64,000 bases of DNA from positions 496,001-560,000 of the forward strand of contig JABTUW010000002.1 of assembly GCA_015075185.1 (NCBI GenBank), read 5' to 3'. Made by a program: the position numbers and the translations under genes. This document shows, one piece after another, positions 15,167-25,069 of this stretch (its first letter is position 1; each line of letters begins with the position of its first letter). The notes beneath the pieces were generated by a model, which saw nothing but the letters and a program-made list of their open reading frames with translations, was not told the origin of the DNA and searched no databases. The DNA is from Anaerolineales bacterium (GTDB lineage Bacteria; Chloroflexota; Anaerolineae; 4572-78; J111).

Positions 15167-15175
15167 TGGTATAAT
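15167..15175 (+). promoter_or_regulatory. Extended -10 promoter for metG
   Basis: TGGTATAAT (-10 at 15170-15175), preceded by ATTTTG, lies 45 bp upstream of the metG ATG. No good -35 is visible. The same TTGTGGTATAAT block precedes mreB. Confidence 0.6.
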
Positions 15176-15219
15176 CCTCGTTCAACCCAATGTTTTGAGA
15201 GAGTGAGAAGAGGGATCGC

Positions 15220-17007
15220 ATGACCGAAAACATCCTTGTTTGCACCGCCTGGCCCTACGCCAACGGCGATTTGCACATCGGCCATCTGGCCGGGGCCTAT
15301 CTGCCACCCGACATTTTTGCCCGCTACCATCGCCTCAAAGGCAACAACGTGCTGATGGTCTCCGGCTCCGATTCGCACGGCACGCCCATTACCATCCGCG
15401 CCGATGCCGAGGGCGTCAGCCCCCGCGAGTTGTTTGAAAGGTTTCATCTGCGCTTTTTGGAAACTTTCCAGCAAATCGGCTGCACGTATGACCTCTTCAC
15501 CCACACCAACACCGAAAATCACTTCCAGGTTTCGCAGGATATTTTTAGCGCCTGCCTCGACAACAGTTATCTTTATAAGCACACCGAGCAGCAGTTCTAC
15601 TCGGAGCAAGAAGGTCGCTTTCTACCCGACCGCTACATTGAGGGTATCTGCCCCAACTGTGGCTTTGACGGCGCGCGCGGCGACCAGTGCGATAACTGCA
15701 AAAAGCTGCTCGAACCGACCGATTTGATCAACCCGCGCAGCAAGATTGACGGTTCCACGCCCGTTTTGCGTGAAACCGAACATTTCTATCTCGACCTGCC
15801 CCGCCTGAGCGAAGACATTTTGGATTATCTCTATGATAATAAAGAACACTGGCGGCCCAACGTCATCAATTTTAGCCAACAGTATGTCAAAGATGGGCTA
15901 AAAGGCCGGCCGATTACTCGTGATATTGATTGGGGCATCCCCCTGCCCCTGCCCGGCTACCCGGATAAGCGGCTCTATGTGTGGTTTGAGGCCGTGATTG
16001 GCTATTTCAGCGCCAGCATCGAGTGGGCCAAAAACGCCGGCCAGCCGGAAGCCTGGAAAACGTGGTGGTACCAGCCGGAGTCCAAAACCTATTACTTTAT
16101 CGGCAAAGACAACATTCCCTTCCACGCGATCATCTGGCCCGGCGAGTTGATTGCGACAGGACGTCACCTGTACGAAGAGGACCGGAGCAAATTTTTGAAT
16201 CTGCCCTACGACGTGCCGGCCAACGAATACCTGAGCATGGAAGGCAAAAAACTCAGCACCAGCCGCAACTGGGCCATTTGGGCGCCGGATTTGCTGGAGC
16301 GGTTTGATCCCGACCCGATCCGCTTTTATCTGACGGCCATTGCTCCCGAAACCCGCGACACCGATTTTACCTTTGAGGATTTTGTGCGCCGCAACAACGA
16401 CGAGTTAGTGGCTGCCTGGGGCAACCTGGTCAACCGGGTGCTGGGTTTTGCCTACAAACGCTACGAGGGCAGAGTACCGGCCCCGCATCAAGAGAAGTGG
16501 GACAAAGCCGACGACCAGATTTTAACTGAGGTTGAAGCCGGGTTCGATACAGTTGGCGAGCTATTAGCAGCAGTCAAGCTGAAAGCGGCCTTGGAAGAAG
16601 CCCTACGCTTGACCCGGGCGACCAATGTTTACCTGGATGGGAAAGCGCCCTGGAAGACCATTAAAGACGACCCGGCGGCGGCGCAAACTTCCATCTATGT
16701 GGCGTTGAAGGTGATTGACAACCTCAAGATTCTCTTTGCACCCTTCCTGCCCCATACCTGCCAGCGGCTGCACGAATACCTGGGTTATGAGAGCCAACTG
16801 TTTGGCCGCCAGTATACCCAAAGTTTCAGCGAAACCGAGCGCGAGCATGTGGCCCTGTGTTACGATGCCAGTGCCGCCACGGGCCGCTGGGAGCCGAGCC
16901 AGCTCGCCCCCGGCCAACCTCTGCATGAACCCGCTCCGCTGTATAAGAAGCTGGAGCCAGAGGTGGCCGAGCAGGAGATTGCGCGATTGTTGAACGTTGA
17001 ACGTTAA
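15220..17007 (+). CDS. metG: Methionyl-tRNA synthetase
   Basis: A 595-residue class I synthetase that charges tRNA-Met with methionine. It has the HIGH motif (NGDLHIGHLAGAYLPP), a zinc-binding insert (CPNCG and CDNCK), and the KMSKS-equivalent in SMEGKKLSTSRNWAIW. The C-terminal anticodon-binding helices follow (LEEALRLTRATNVYLDGKAPW). There is no C-terminal tRNA-binding EMAP domain, in line with the short form. The ATG at 15220 is preceded by purine-rich AGAAGAGGGA. The last codons (LNVER) lie in a 7-bp repeat palindrome that also covers the stop. It is followed closely by folC and probably cotranscribed with it. Confidence 0.95.
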   Translation: MTENILVCTAWPYANGDLHIGHLAGAYLPPDIFARYHRLKGNNVLMVSGSDSHGTPITIRADAEGVSPRELFERFHLRFLETFQQIGCTYDLFTHTNTENHFQVSQDIFSACLDNSYLYKHTEQQFYSEQEGRFLPDRYIEGICPNCGFDGARGDQCDNCKKLLEPTDLINPRSKIDGSTPVLRETEHFYLDLPRLSEDILDYLYDNKEHWRPNVINFSQQYVKDGLKGRPITRDIDWGIPLPLPGYPDKRLYVWFEAVIGYFSASIEWAKNAGQPEAWKTWWYQPESKTYYFIGKDNIPFHAIIWPGELIATGRHLYEEDRSKFLNLPYDVPANEYLSMEGKKLSTSRNWAIWAPDLLERFDPDPIRFYLTAIAPETRDTDFTFEDFVRRNNDELVAAWGNLVNRVLGFAYKRYEGRVPAPHQEKWDKADDQILTEVEAGFDTVGELLAAVKLKAALEEALRLTRATNVYLDGKAPWKTIKDDPAAAQTSIYVALKVIDNLKILFAPFLPHTCQRLHEYLGYESQLFGRQYTQSFSETEREHVALCYDASAATGRWEPSQLAPGQPLHEPAPLYKKLEPEVAEQEIARLLNVER

Positions 17008-17023
17008 ACGTTCAACGTTCAAC
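16989..17023. repeat. Palindromic 7-bp repeat array over the metG stop codon
   Basis: Five 7-bp units in register (GTTGAAC, GTTGAAC, GTTAAAC, GTTCAAC, GTTCAAC) form a perfect 17-bp inverted repeat around a single central A. The array provides the last metG codons and its TAA stop. Confidence 0.85.
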
Positions 17024-17040
17024 GAAATTTGGAAAGATCT

Positions 17041-18369
17041 GTGTCCATCAATACCTATCTTGATGCTCTAACCTACTTTTACTCCTACGCCCACTACAAC
17101 CCGGCCGATACTTCCAATTGGAATCTGGACCGGCTGAAGGGCTTGCTGGCTCGCCTGGACGACCCGCACAAACAGTTTCCGGCGCTGCTCATTGCCGGCA
17201 CCAAGGGCAAAGGCTCGACGGCGGCGATGGCCGAGAGCATCTTACGGCATGCTGGTTATAAAACCGGGCTGTACACCTCGCCCCACCTGCACTCCTTTCG
17301 GGAGCGGATTCGCCTCGATGGCGAGGCGATCAGCGAAGAACAGGTCGTGGTCCTGGCCCGCCGTTTGCAGCCCTACTTTGATACCACCCCTCACCTGACC
17401 GCCTTCGAATTGATCACCGCCGTTGCCTTTGTGGCGTTTGCCGAGGCTAAGATTGAGGCCGCTGTCTTGGAGGTGGGCCTGGGTGGCCGTTTGGATGCAA
17501 CCAATGCCGTTGAACCGGCGGCGGCGGTGATTACCTCCATCAGCTACGATCACATGCAAGTTCTGGGTAACACCTTGACCCTCATTGCGCGGGAAAAGGC
17601 AGGCATTATTCGCCCCGGCGCCTTGGTTATCAGCGCCCCGCAGTACGATGAAGCGATGCGCATGATTAAAGAAATCTGTCAGGATAAACAGGCACGGCTG
17701 GTGCTGGTAGGCCAGGATTGGCAGTGGCAGCCGGGGCCATTTACGATGGAGGGTCAAGCTTTTAGCGTCCGCGGGCACAATTATTGTCTGCCGCTGATGG
17801 GTGAGCATCAGGTGGTCAACGCGGTTACAGCAATGGCCGCAGTTGAGGGCTTTGTCGAACGGACGGGGCTGGCTGTCACGCCGGAGGCCGTTGAAACTGG
17901 GCTAGCCCAGGTGAATTGGTTAGGCAGGCTCGAACTGCTCCACCGTTCTCCCTATCTCGTCGTTGACAGTGCCATGAACGGCGACTCGGCGGAAAAGCTG
18001 GTCCAGGCCCTGAGACGTCATTTTCCCGACAGCCGGTGCCTCTTTATTTTTGGCGCGTCGAATGATCATCCCATCCATGATATGTTGAAAGTGCTGCTGC
18101 CTGTTGCCGGCCAGATGTTCGTTGTCGCTTCGCGCCACCCACGGGCTGAAAAGCCGGAAAAGTTGGCGGTTCTGGCGGCTGAATTGGGCGGCCAGGTCAG
18201 GCCGATGCCCGACGTCCAGGCTGCGCTGGCAAGTGCATTAGCCGAGAGCGGCCCCAACGATCTTATTTGTGTCACCGGCTCGCTGTTTTTGGTTGGCGAT
18301 GCTCGCGAAGCCTGGCTACGCCGCACGGGTTTACCTCTACCGCCAATTGACCCGGTGATTGTCTCATAG
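17041..18369 (+). CDS. folC: Bifunctional folylpolyglutamate synthase / dihydrofolate synthase
   Basis: A 442-residue Mur-ligase-family enzyme that adds glutamate to folates. The P-loop is AGTKGKGSTAAMAESIL. FolC signatures follow: YTSPHLHSFRERIRLDGEAI, then EVGLGGRLDATN, then the carbamylated-lysine region EKAGIIRPGALV. The C-terminal domain (VDSAMNGDSAEKLVQAL) has lost the usual HNP motif: the residues are DSAMNGDSA where most members have DGAHNPDG. The start is probably GTG 17041 with GGAAAG upstream; TTG 17029 is also open. It sits directly behind metG, in the same orientation and with no promoter visible between them. Confidence 0.9.
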   Translation: MSINTYLDALTYFYSYAHYNPADTSNWNLDRLKGLLARLDDPHKQFPALLIAGTKGKGSTAAMAESILRHAGYKTGLYTSPHLHSFRERIRLDGEAISEEQVVVLARRLQPYFDTTPHLTAFELITAVAFVAFAEAKIEAAVLEVGLGGRLDATNAVEPAAAVITSISYDHMQVLGNTLTLIAREKAGIIRPGALVISAPQYDEAMRMIKEICQDKQARLVLVGQDWQWQPGPFTMEGQAFSVRGHNYCLPLMGEHQVVNAVTAMAAVEGFVERTGLAVTPEAVETGLAQVNWLGRLELLHRSPYLVVDSAMNGDSAEKLVQALRRHFPDSRCLFIFGASNDHPIHDMLKVLLPVAGQMFVVASRHPRAEKPEKLAVLAAELGGQVRPMPDVQAALASALAESGPNDLICVTGSLFLVGDAREAWLRRTGLPLPPIDPVIVS

Positions 18370-18403
18370 TGACGCAAAGAGACCTGAGGCGAGGGGGCAA
18401 GGA

Positions 18404-18451
18404 CAGTAGATAGAGAATAGAACTATCCACTATCTACCATCTACTATCCTC
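18404..18451. repeat. 7-bp repeat array between folC and lon
   Basis: From 18424 the units are TATCCAC, TATCTAC, CATCTAC and TATCCTC. The complementary sequence GTAGATAG lies just upstream (about 18405-18412), so the stretch can fold back. Confidence 0.7.
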
Positions 18452-18479
18452 CTTCTTCTTCGCCTCTTCTTTCTTTTTG

Positions 18480-18488
18480 TGGTATAGT
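18480..18488 (+). promoter_or_regulatory. Extended -10 promoter for lon
   Basis: TGGTATAGT follows a CT-rich stretch ending TTTTTG. It is very like the metG and mreB promoters. The lon ATG lies 42 bp downstream. Confidence 0.5.
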
Positions 18489-18529
18489 TAAAAAAGATAC
18501 CTGGATATGGTTGGAGACCTGTTTGCTTG

Positions 18530-20923
18530 ATGGATGCTTTAGAAAAAGAATTTGGCTCCCCGATTGACGCCGACGAAATGGAAGTAGAGCTGCCGCTGCT
18601 GCCGGTGCGCGATACTGTCGTCTTTCCGCGCATGCTCACCCCGCTGTTTGTGGGGCGCGACCGATCGGTGCTGGCGCTGGAAGCTGCTTTGGTTGAAAAA
18701 AGCCAGTTGGTGGTCGTGACTCAGCGCGACGCCGACCTGGAGGACCCCGCGCCCGAGGATTTATACAATATCGGCACAGAAGTAGTCATTGGCCGGATGC
18801 TGCGCATGCCCGACGGCAGCACCAATATCCTGGCTCAGGGCCACCAGCGGGTCAAGATTATTGAGTTTACCCAGGAAAATCCCTATCTGCGGGTGCGGGT
18901 GCGCCGCCTGGTTGAAGATACCGAAAAAAACCTGAATGCCCAGGCTTCCATGCGGGCGGTGCTGGACCTGTTTGAAAAGTGCGTCCACCTGAATCGCAAC
19001 CTGCCCGACGACGCCTATGTGGCCGCCATGAACATAGACGAGCCGGGCTGGCTGGCCGATATGATCGCCTCGGTGATTGATTTGGATGTGGAGCAACGCC
19101 AGCAAATTCTGGATACGATTGATCCCATCACCCGCTTGCAGCGTTTGCATATCATGCTGGCCCAGGAATTGGATGTCCTCAAACTGGAATCTGAGATTCA
19201 AGACCAGGTGCAGCAGGAAGTGGACAAGGGCCAGCGCGAATTCTTCTTGCGTGAGCAGATGCGGGTTATCCAGAGCGAGTTGGGGGAGATGGACACCCAA
19301 CTGGCCGAAATCAATGAGCTGCGCGAAAAACTGGCTCAAATTCATTTGCCGGAGGAGGCTCGGGCCAAAGCGGAAAAGGAACTGAGCCGCTTAGCCATTA
19401 TGCCCCCGGCTGCGCCCGAAGTCGGCATTATCCGGACCTATCTGGACTGGATCATCGAGCTGCCCTGGATTAATGCTACCACCGATAACACCGATATTCG
19501 TCACGTGGCTAAGGTGCTGGATAACAATCACTTTGGCATTCCCAAGGCTAAAGAGCGTATTTTAGAGCATATTGCTGTGTTGCAGCGGGCCGGTCTTAAA
19601 ATGCGCAGCCCGATTCTGTGCTTTGTGGGACCGCCCGGCACCGGCAAAACCTCGCTGGGGCGCTCCATCGCCGACGCTCTGGGCCGCAAATTTGTCCGGG
19701 TCAGCCTGGGTGGCATTCACGATGAGGCCGAAATCAGAGGTCACCGGCGCACTTACATCGGGGCGCTGCCGGGCCGGATCATCCAGAGCATGCGCCGGGC
19801 CGGAATGATCAACCCGGTGTTTATGCTGGACGAGATTGATAAGGTGGGCGCCGATTTTCGGGGCGACCCCAGCGCCGCCCTGCTGGAGGCGCTCGACCCG
19901 GAGCAGAACTACAGTTTTTCCGATCATTATCTGGAACTGCCTTATGATCTGTCAAAGGTGCTGTTTATCACCACGGCCAACGTGTTATATACCATTCCCT
20001 CAGCCTTGCGCGACCGGATGGAAGTGATCGAGTTTTCGGGCTACATCGAGGAAGAGAAGTTGGAAATTGCCCGCCAGTTTCTGATTCCTCGTCAAATTGA
20101 AGAGCATGGGCTGGACAATGTCAGTATAAAAATTGCCGATGGTGCGGTACAGGGCATTGTGCGCGAGTACACCTACGAGGCCGGGGTGCGCAACCTGGAG
20201 CGAGAAATCGGCCAGATTTGCCGCAAACTGACCCGCCGCCTGGCCGAACAAAAATCCATCCCTAAAACGATAACCCGGCAGGCGCTGCACAAATACCTGG
20301 GACCGCCGCGCTTTACCGAGCAGATGATTGAAAAAGAGGACCAGGTGGGCGTGGCCACCGGTATTGCCTACACCGAGGCCGGTGGCGATATTATGCCGGT
20401 CGAGGTGACGCTGATGCCCGGCAAAGGCAATCTGACTCTGACCGGTCAAATGGGTGAGGTGATGCAGGAGTCGGTGCAAGCCGCTTACTCCTTTGTCCGC
20501 TCACACGCCAAAGATTACGATATTAAAGCGGCTCAGTTTGAGAGCTGTGATATTCACGTCCACGTGCCCGAAGGGGCCATCCCCAAAGACGGCCCCAGCG
20601 CCGGCATCACCATGGCCACGGCGCTGATTTCGGCCTTTTCTAATTACAAGGTCCGCCGTGACGTAGCGATGACCGGCGAGATTACCCTGCGCGGCAAAGT
20701 CCTGCCCATCGGCGGCCTCAAGGAGAAAATTTTGGCGGCTCACCGAGCCGGCATTACCACCGTGATTGTGCCCAATCAAAACCAAAAAGATATGGTGGAT
20801 GTGCCCAAAAAAGTGCAGCGTGACCTGAATATTATCTTTGCTTCCAAAGTGGAAGATGTTTTAAAAACGGCTCTCATTGTCGTTAAGAAGAAGAAAGGCA
20901 AGAACGAATCTGTCTCTGTTTAG
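18530..20923 (+). CDS. lon: ATP-dependent protease Lon
   Basis: A 797-residue LonA protease that degrades damaged and regulatory proteins in the cytosol. It has the N-terminal LAN domain (LPLLPVRDTVVFPRMLTPLF), a coiled helix region, the AAA+ module with Walker A (GPPGTGKTSLG) and Walker B (FMLDEIDKVG), and the protease domain. The catalytic Ser 690 lies in GPSAGITMATA and Lys 733 in GGLKEKILAAHR. The length is normal for LonA. TTG 18527 directly precedes ATG 18530; I prefer the ATG, with GGAG 13 bp upstream. It has its own promoter and a strong terminator at 21019. Confidence 0.95.
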   Translation: MDALEKEFGSPIDADEMEVELPLLPVRDTVVFPRMLTPLFVGRDRSVLALEAALVEKSQLVVVTQRDADLEDPAPEDLYNIGTEVVIGRMLRMPDGSTNILAQGHQRVKIIEFTQENPYLRVRVRRLVEDTEKNLNAQASMRAVLDLFEKCVHLNRNLPDDAYVAAMNIDEPGWLADMIASVIDLDVEQRQQILDTIDPITRLQRLHIMLAQELDVLKLESEIQDQVQQEVDKGQREFFLREQMRVIQSELGEMDTQLAEINELREKLAQIHLPEEARAKAEKELSRLAIMPPAAPEVGIIRTYLDWIIELPWINATTDNTDIRHVAKVLDNNHFGIPKAKERILEHIAVLQRAGLKMRSPILCFVGPPGTGKTSLGRSIADALGRKFVRVSLGGIHDEAEIRGHRRTYIGALPGRIIQSMRRAGMINPVFMLDEIDKVGADFRGDPSAALLEALDPEQNYSFSDHYLELPYDLSKVLFITTANVLYTIPSALRDRMEVIEFSGYIEEEKLEIARQFLIPRQIEEHGLDNVSIKIADGAVQGIVREYTYEAGVRNLEREIGQICRKLTRRLAEQKSIPKTITRQALHKYLGPPRFTEQMIEKEDQVGVATGIAYTEAGGDIMPVEVTLMPGKGNLTLTGQMGEVMQESVQAAYSFVRSHAKDYDIKAAQFESCDIHVHVPEGAIPKDGPSAGITMATALISAFSNYKVRRDVAMTGEITLRGKVLPIGGLKEKILAAHRAGITTVIVPNQNQKDMVDVPKKVQRDLNIIFASKVEDVLKTALIVVKKKKGKNESVSV

Positions 20924-20939
20924 GATCGTGGATTTTGCG

Positions 20940-20972
20940 CTCTCGCTCTCAAATTGAGTTTGGGAACGAGAG
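20940..20972. repeat. Hairpin element downstream of lon (CTCGYTCYCAAA type)
   Basis: CTCTCGCTCTCAAA pairs imperfectly with TTTGGGAACGAGAG. A related hairpin lies at the 3' end of the histidine kinase gene (58378-58416), suggesting a dispersed family. Confidence 0.55.
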
Positions 20973-21018
20973 TAGCGTAACCTATCCCTGGCTAATCTCC
21001 GCTTCTCTGGCTGATTCA

Positions 21019-21049
21019 GAGCTACTCGCAATACCGAGTAGCTCTTTTT
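21019..21049 (+). terminator. Rho-independent terminator of lon
   Basis: GAGCTACTCG pairs perfectly with CGAGTAGCTC around CAATAC and is followed by TTTTT. It lies about 95 bp after the lon stop. Confidence 0.85.
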
Positions 21050-21150
21050 GTGTAGACATAATAGAAAATTTAACAATAAGCTTGTGTTTTCCAGCGACGT
21101 GTTATAGAATGAATCACGGGGCAGGCGTCGGCAACAATATCCTTTGACAC

Positions 21151-21179
21151 TTTGCGTTCTGTATCATTTATGCTATGAT
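21151..21179 (+). promoter_or_regulatory. Promoter for tig-clpP-clpX
   Basis: TTTGCG and TATGAT are 17 bp apart, with TGC before the -10 (TGCTATGAT). A TTGACA lies 7 bp further upstream (21144-21149) but is badly spaced for this -10. The GTG start of tig is 39 bp downstream. Confidence 0.5.
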
Positions 21180-21218
21180 GAACTTCACATTCTTAAAACA
21201 AGTTGAGGTTTATCCCCG

Positions 21219-22841
21219 GTGAAGGTAACAACTGAAGAATTAGAACGCTGTGAAACCCTGCTGACGGTTGAGGTTGAGCCGGACCAGCAAGAGAAATTAC
21301 TTAAGAAAGCGGCTCAACGGATTTCCCGTGAGGTCAAAATCCCCGGTTTTCGGCCTGGCAAAGCCCCTTACAACGTGATTGTGCGCCGTTTTGGCATTGA
21401 AGCCATTCAAAGCGAAGCTCTGGAAAAATCGGTTGAGGATTTGATCAAAGAAAGCATGGCCGAGGTGAATCTGGTGCCTTATGCTCAAATTCAACTGGAC
21501 GGAGTTGAATGGGAGCCGGCGCTAACCATAAAAATCCGAGTCCCCACCAAACCTGTCGTTGAGTTAGGCAATTACCGCGACATCCGTCTTGAGGCTAAAC
21601 CCGTCGAGGTGACGGATCAGGATGTTGAAGATGCCCTGAAACGGCTGCAGGAGCAGCACGCCACCTGGGTTCCGGTCGAACGCCCGGCTGAACTGGGCGA
21701 CTTGATTTCGATGATGGTGACGGAAAAAGACGGCGAGACGGTGCTGTCCGAGCGCCAGGCGGTCGAGTATGAGTTAAAGCCGGTTGAGGATGACGATGAT
21801 GATGAGGACGAGGAGGACGAGTTTGAAGAGGATGCAGAAGATTTAGACGACGATGACGATGATGACGATGATGACGATGATGATGACGACGACGATGACG
21901 ATGATGATGACGCTGATGATGATGACGACGACGATGATGATGATGATGACCGGAAGATCAGCCAGCCCGATTTAACCACGCCGCTGCTCGGCCTGAGTGC
22001 AGGGGAAAGCAAAACTTTCTCCATTACTTATCCGGATAATTTCGAGAATGAGCAATACGCCGGTAAAGACATCACCTTTGAGGTCGAAGTCAGCGGGGTT
22101 AAAGCTAAAGAGCTTGATCCGCTGGATGATGAGTTCGCCAAACAGGTGGGCGACTACGAGACGCTCGACGCGCTAAAAGAGAAGATCAAAGAGGATATTC
22201 GCCAGAGCCGGGAGCGCATGAACAATTTTGAACTCGGCTCGCAGGCGTTGGACAAGATTATCGAAGACGCCGAAAAGATCGAATGGCCGCTGGCTCTGGA
22301 AGAAGAGCAAATTGACCACGAAGTTGAGCATTACGAGTATCACCTTAAGCAGTCCGGCTTGACGCTTGAGACCGCGTTGCGGGTGCAAAAGAAGACGAAG
22401 GAAGAACTCCGCGACGAATTTCGTGAGAATGTCGCCAAGCAACTAAAGCGCGGCCTGGCCATGAGCAAAGTAGCTGAGCTGGAGAAGTTGGAAGTCAGCC
22501 AGATGGAAGTTTTGGAACAGGCCAAGATAATGGCTGACCTGTATGGCGGCGGCGACCGCATGTGGCAAACCATTCTGGCCTCGGAAGCACGGCAAAATAC
22601 CATTGCCAACGACCTGCTCTCTAATAAGGTGATCCACCGGCTGGCCGCCATCGCCAGGGGTGAAGCGCCCGAAATTGGCGCTGCCGAGCCGGCCGGCGAG
22701 ACCGAAGCGACGGCAGAAGAGGCTGCGCCAAGCGCCGAGGCAGAAGCAGACCAAGCGTCCGATAATCCCCCGGCAGCCAATGTCGAAAACGAAGCCAAGG
22801 TCGAAGACGAGCCTACTGAATCAGTAACTACCCAGGTTTAA
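21219..22841 (+). CDS. tig: Trigger factor with aspartate-rich insertion
   Basis: A 540-residue ribosome-bound chaperone and prolyl isomerase. The N-terminal ribosome-binding domain carries the signature [21 protein letters not shown]. The FKBP-like domain follows (residues ~150-290), then the helical C-terminal domain. Residues 190-244 (bases 21786-21950) form an acidic stretch with 51 Asp or Glu of 55, including runs of 22 and 12 Asp split by one Ala. It sits where a loop of the isomerase domain should be. A second acidic, Ala-rich tail (~60 residues) ends the protein. Usual members are about 430-450 residues, so these two parts explain the extra length. The start is GTG, with GAGG upstream. 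First gene of tig-clpP-clpX. Confidence 0.95.
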   Translation: MKVTTEELERCETLLTVEVEPDQQEKLLKKAAQRISREVKIPGFRPGKAPYNVIVRRFGIEAIQSEALEKSVEDLIKESMAEVNLVPYAQIQLDGVEWEPALTIKIRVPTKPVVELGNYRDIRLEAKPVEVTDQDVEDALKRLQEQHATWVPVERPAELGDLISMMVTEKDGETVLSERQAVEYELKPVEDDDDDEDEEDEFEEDAEDLDDDDDDDDDDDDDDDDDDDDDDADDDDDDDDDDDDRKISQPDLTTPLLGLSAGESKTFSITYPDNFENEQYAGKDITFEVEVSGVKAKELDPLDDEFAKQVGDYETLDALKEKIKEDIRQSRERMNNFELGSQALDKIIEDAEKIEWPLALEEEQIDHEVEHYEYHLKQSGLTLETALRVQKKTKEELRDEFRENVAKQLKRGLAMSKVAELEKLEVSQMEVLEQAKIMADLYGGGDRMWQTILASEARQNTIANDLLSNKVIHRLAAIARGEAPEIGAAEPAGETEATAEEAAPSAEAEADQASDNPPAANVENEAKVEDEPTESVTTQV

Positions 22842-22866
22842 AGGTACGAAAGGAGTTGTAAATACG

Positions 22867-23535
22867 ATGTTTTCCAATTTACCCCAAGCCGTAATCCCGA
22901 TGGTGATTGAAAGCACCGGGCGCGGTGAGCGGGCTTATGACATTTATTCTCTGTTGTTAAAAGAACGAATCATCTTTCTGGGGACACCCATCAACGATCA
23001 GGTGGCGAATCTGATTGTCGCCCAGTTGCTCTTCCTGAACCGGGAAGACCCGGAGCGGGAAATCCAAATGTATATCAACTGCCCCGGCGGTATTATCTAT
23101 GCCGGTTTGGCCATTTATGACACGATGCAGCAAATTCAAGCGCCGATCAGCACCTTTGCCGTCGGCGTTACCGCCAGTATGGGAACGGTGTTATTGGCGG
23201 CAGGCGCGAAGGGGCAGCGTTATGCTTTGCCTCACGCCACCATTCACATGCACCAGGCTGGCGGCGGCGCGCAGGGGTACACCACCGACGTGGAAATTCA
23301 ATATCGCGAAATGAAGCGCCAGCAGGATTTACTCTTCAATATTATCAGCAAACATACCGGCCAGCCGGTTGAGCGGATTGCCGATGACTTTGAGCGCGAC
23401 CGCTGGATGGATGCCCACATGGCCAAAGAGTACGGCCTGGTAGACGATATCCTGGGTGAACCCCCGGCAGTGCAAATGGAAGACAGCTCCAAAAAAGGTG
23501 ACGCCAAAAGGGGCGATAATGTAAATGGTCAGTAG
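22867..23535 (+). CDS. clpP: ATP-dependent Clp protease, proteolytic subunit
   Basis: A 222-residue serine peptidase (family S14) forming the barrel that works with ClpX. The catalytic triad is visible: Ser 104 in [14 protein letters not shown], His 129 in HATIHMHQ and Asp 178 in FERDRWMDA. The N-terminal part ([20 protein letters not shown]) is standard and includes the short propeptide region. A strong AGGAG lies about 10 bp before the ATG. Its last 11 bp overlap the start of clpX, so the two are translationally coupled, as is common in bacteria. Confidence 0.95.
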   Translation: MFSNLPQAVIPMVIESTGRGERAYDIYSLLLKERIIFLGTPINDQVANLIVAQLLFLNREDPEREIQMYINCPGGIIYAGLAIYDTMQQIQAPISTFAVGVTASMGTVLLAAGAKGQRYALPHATIHMHQAGGGAQGYTTDVEIQYREMKRQQDLLFNIISKHTGQPVERIADDFERDRWMDAHMAKEYGLVDDILGEPPAVQMEDSSKKGDAKRGDNVNGQ

Positions 23536-24916
23536 GTTCCGATCCGACATTCAAGTTTGCTCATTTTGCAAGCGGACCCAGGACGAAGTTAATCGTCTCA
23601 TCGCCGGGCCTGACCAGGTATTTATCTGCGATGAGTGCGTGGACCTGTGTCGAGACATTTTGGAGGAAGATACGCCATCGGCGCAGGCGACGCAGTTCCA
23701 GCCGGGTCATATTCTTTCGCCCAAAGAAATTTATGAGCAATTGAATGAATGGGTTGTGGGCCAGGATCGGGCCAAAAAAGTTCTCTCGGTAGCGGTTTAC
23801 AATCACTATAAACGCATCAACCGCCACAGCCAGGCCGGCAAAAAGGATACCGAAGTAGAACTGCAAAAAAGCAATATTCTGCTTATTGGGCCAACAGGGT
23901 GTGGCAAAACGCTGTTGGCCCAAACTTTAGCCCGCATTTTGGATGTCCCTTTCTGTATTGTGGATGCGACCGCCTTGACCGAGGCCGGTTACGTGGGCGA
24001 AGATGTCGAAAATATTTTGCTGCGCCTGATCCAGGCCGCGGATTACGACATCCAGCGGGCGCAGCAGGGCATCATCTACATTGACGAAATTGACAAAGCC
24101 GCCCGCAAATCAGGCGACAACCCCTCGATTACCCGCGACGTGTCCGGCGAAGGGGTGCAGCAGGCGCTGCTCAAGATCATCGAAGGGGTGCAGGCCAATG
24201 TCCCGCCGCAGGGAGGGCGCAAGCACCCCCACCAAGACTTTATCCAGATAGACACCTCCAATATCCTCTTTATCTGCGGCGGGGCCTTTGACAACCTGGA
24301 TAAAAACGTTGAGGAGCGGTTAGGCGTCAAGGGCCGGATGGGTTTCACCCGCGAACAGGCTCGCCGTAAAATTGAGCCGCCGGCCCCGGTCAAGCCGCCG
24401 GTGGGCCACCTGCAGGAAGTTACACCCCTGTCCAAAGAGACCCCGGTTATTTCCAAGGATGAAGAGGTTATTCTTTATACCGCGCAATTACTGGCCCAGG
24501 TCACGCCCGACGACCTCCTGGCTTACGGCCTCATCCCCGAATTTGTGGGCCGGCTGCCGGTGATTGTTACCGTCGAACCGCTGGGCCATGCCGCGCTGAT
24601 GCAAATTTTGACCGGCCCGCGCAACGCTGTCGTCAAGCAGTTCCAGCACCTTTTTGCCCTGGACAACGTCGAGTTGGTCTTTACGCCCGAAGCGCTGTCC
24701 ATTGCCGCGGCCCTGGCCCTCAAGTACAAAACCGGGGCGCGCGGGCTGCGGGCGATCATCGAAGAGGCGCTGCTGGATGTGATGTACGAAATCCCGTCGC
24801 GCAAGGATATCCGCAAATGTATCATCACCGCTGCCGTCATTGGCGGTGAGGCCAGGCCGGAATTGTACGATGAACACGGCCTGCCCATCGGGGTATCATT
24901 GGATAAAGCAGCCTGA
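23525..24916 (+). CDS. clpX: ATP-dependent Clp protease, ATPase subunit ClpX
   Basis: A 463-residue AAA+ unfoldase. The N-terminal zinc domain has Cys pairs in VCSFCKRTQ and [10 protein letters not shown]. Walker A is [12 protein letters not shown] and Walker B is [13 protein letters not shown]. The sensor-2 helix region is [20 protein letters not shown]. The loop that docks on ClpP (usually IGF) reads MGF, and about 30 more residues than in E. coli lie between it and [11 protein letters not shown]; they are rich in Pro and Lys. It overlaps clpP by 11 bp and is followed by a terminator. Function as partner of the adjacent ClpP is secure. Confidence 0.95.
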   Translation: MVSRFRSDIQVCSFCKRTQDEVNRLIAGPDQVFICDECVDLCRDILEEDTPSAQATQFQPGHILSPKEIYEQLNEWVVGQDRAKKVLSVAVYNHYKRINRHSQAGKKDTEVELQKSNILLIGPTGCGKTLLAQTLARILDVPFCIVDATALTEAGYVGEDVENILLRLIQAADYDIQRAQQGIIYIDEIDKAARKSGDNPSITRDVSGEGVQQALLKIIEGVQANVPPQGGRKHPHQDFIQIDTSNILFICGGAFDNLDKNVEERLGVKGRMGFTREQARRKIEPPAPVKPPVGHLQEVTPLSKETPVISKDEEVILYTAQLLAQVTPDDLLAYGLIPEFVGRLPVIVTVEPLGHAALMQILTGPRNAVVKQFQHLFALDNVELVFTPEALSIAAALALKYKTGARGLRAIIEEALLDVMYEIPSRKDIRKCIITAAVIGGEARPELYDEHGLPIGVSLDKAA

Positions 24917-24947
24917 TCCTGAAATCCAAAATAGAAGCAATAATCCT

Positions 24948-24976
24948 GGTCAGGTCTAAGCCTGGCCTTCTTTTTT
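24948..24976 (+). terminator. Rho-independent terminator of tig-clpP-clpX
   Basis: GGTCAGG pairs with CCTGGCC (one G-T pair) around TCTAAG and is followed by TTCTTTTTT. Confidence 0.8.
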
Positions 24977-25069
24977 ATATTTCGGTTTCTGTTTGCGAAC
25001 TTGTTTCCCGGCGAACTTTATGGTACGGTAATTGAGCAAAGATGATGGGTTTGGTAGGCTGGAGGCGAA

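Noticed and set aside
21617..22024. Minus-strand frame encoding a poly-Ser protein
   Set aside because: Antisense of the Asp codons of trigger factor; GAT/GAC runs read as Ser on the other strand.
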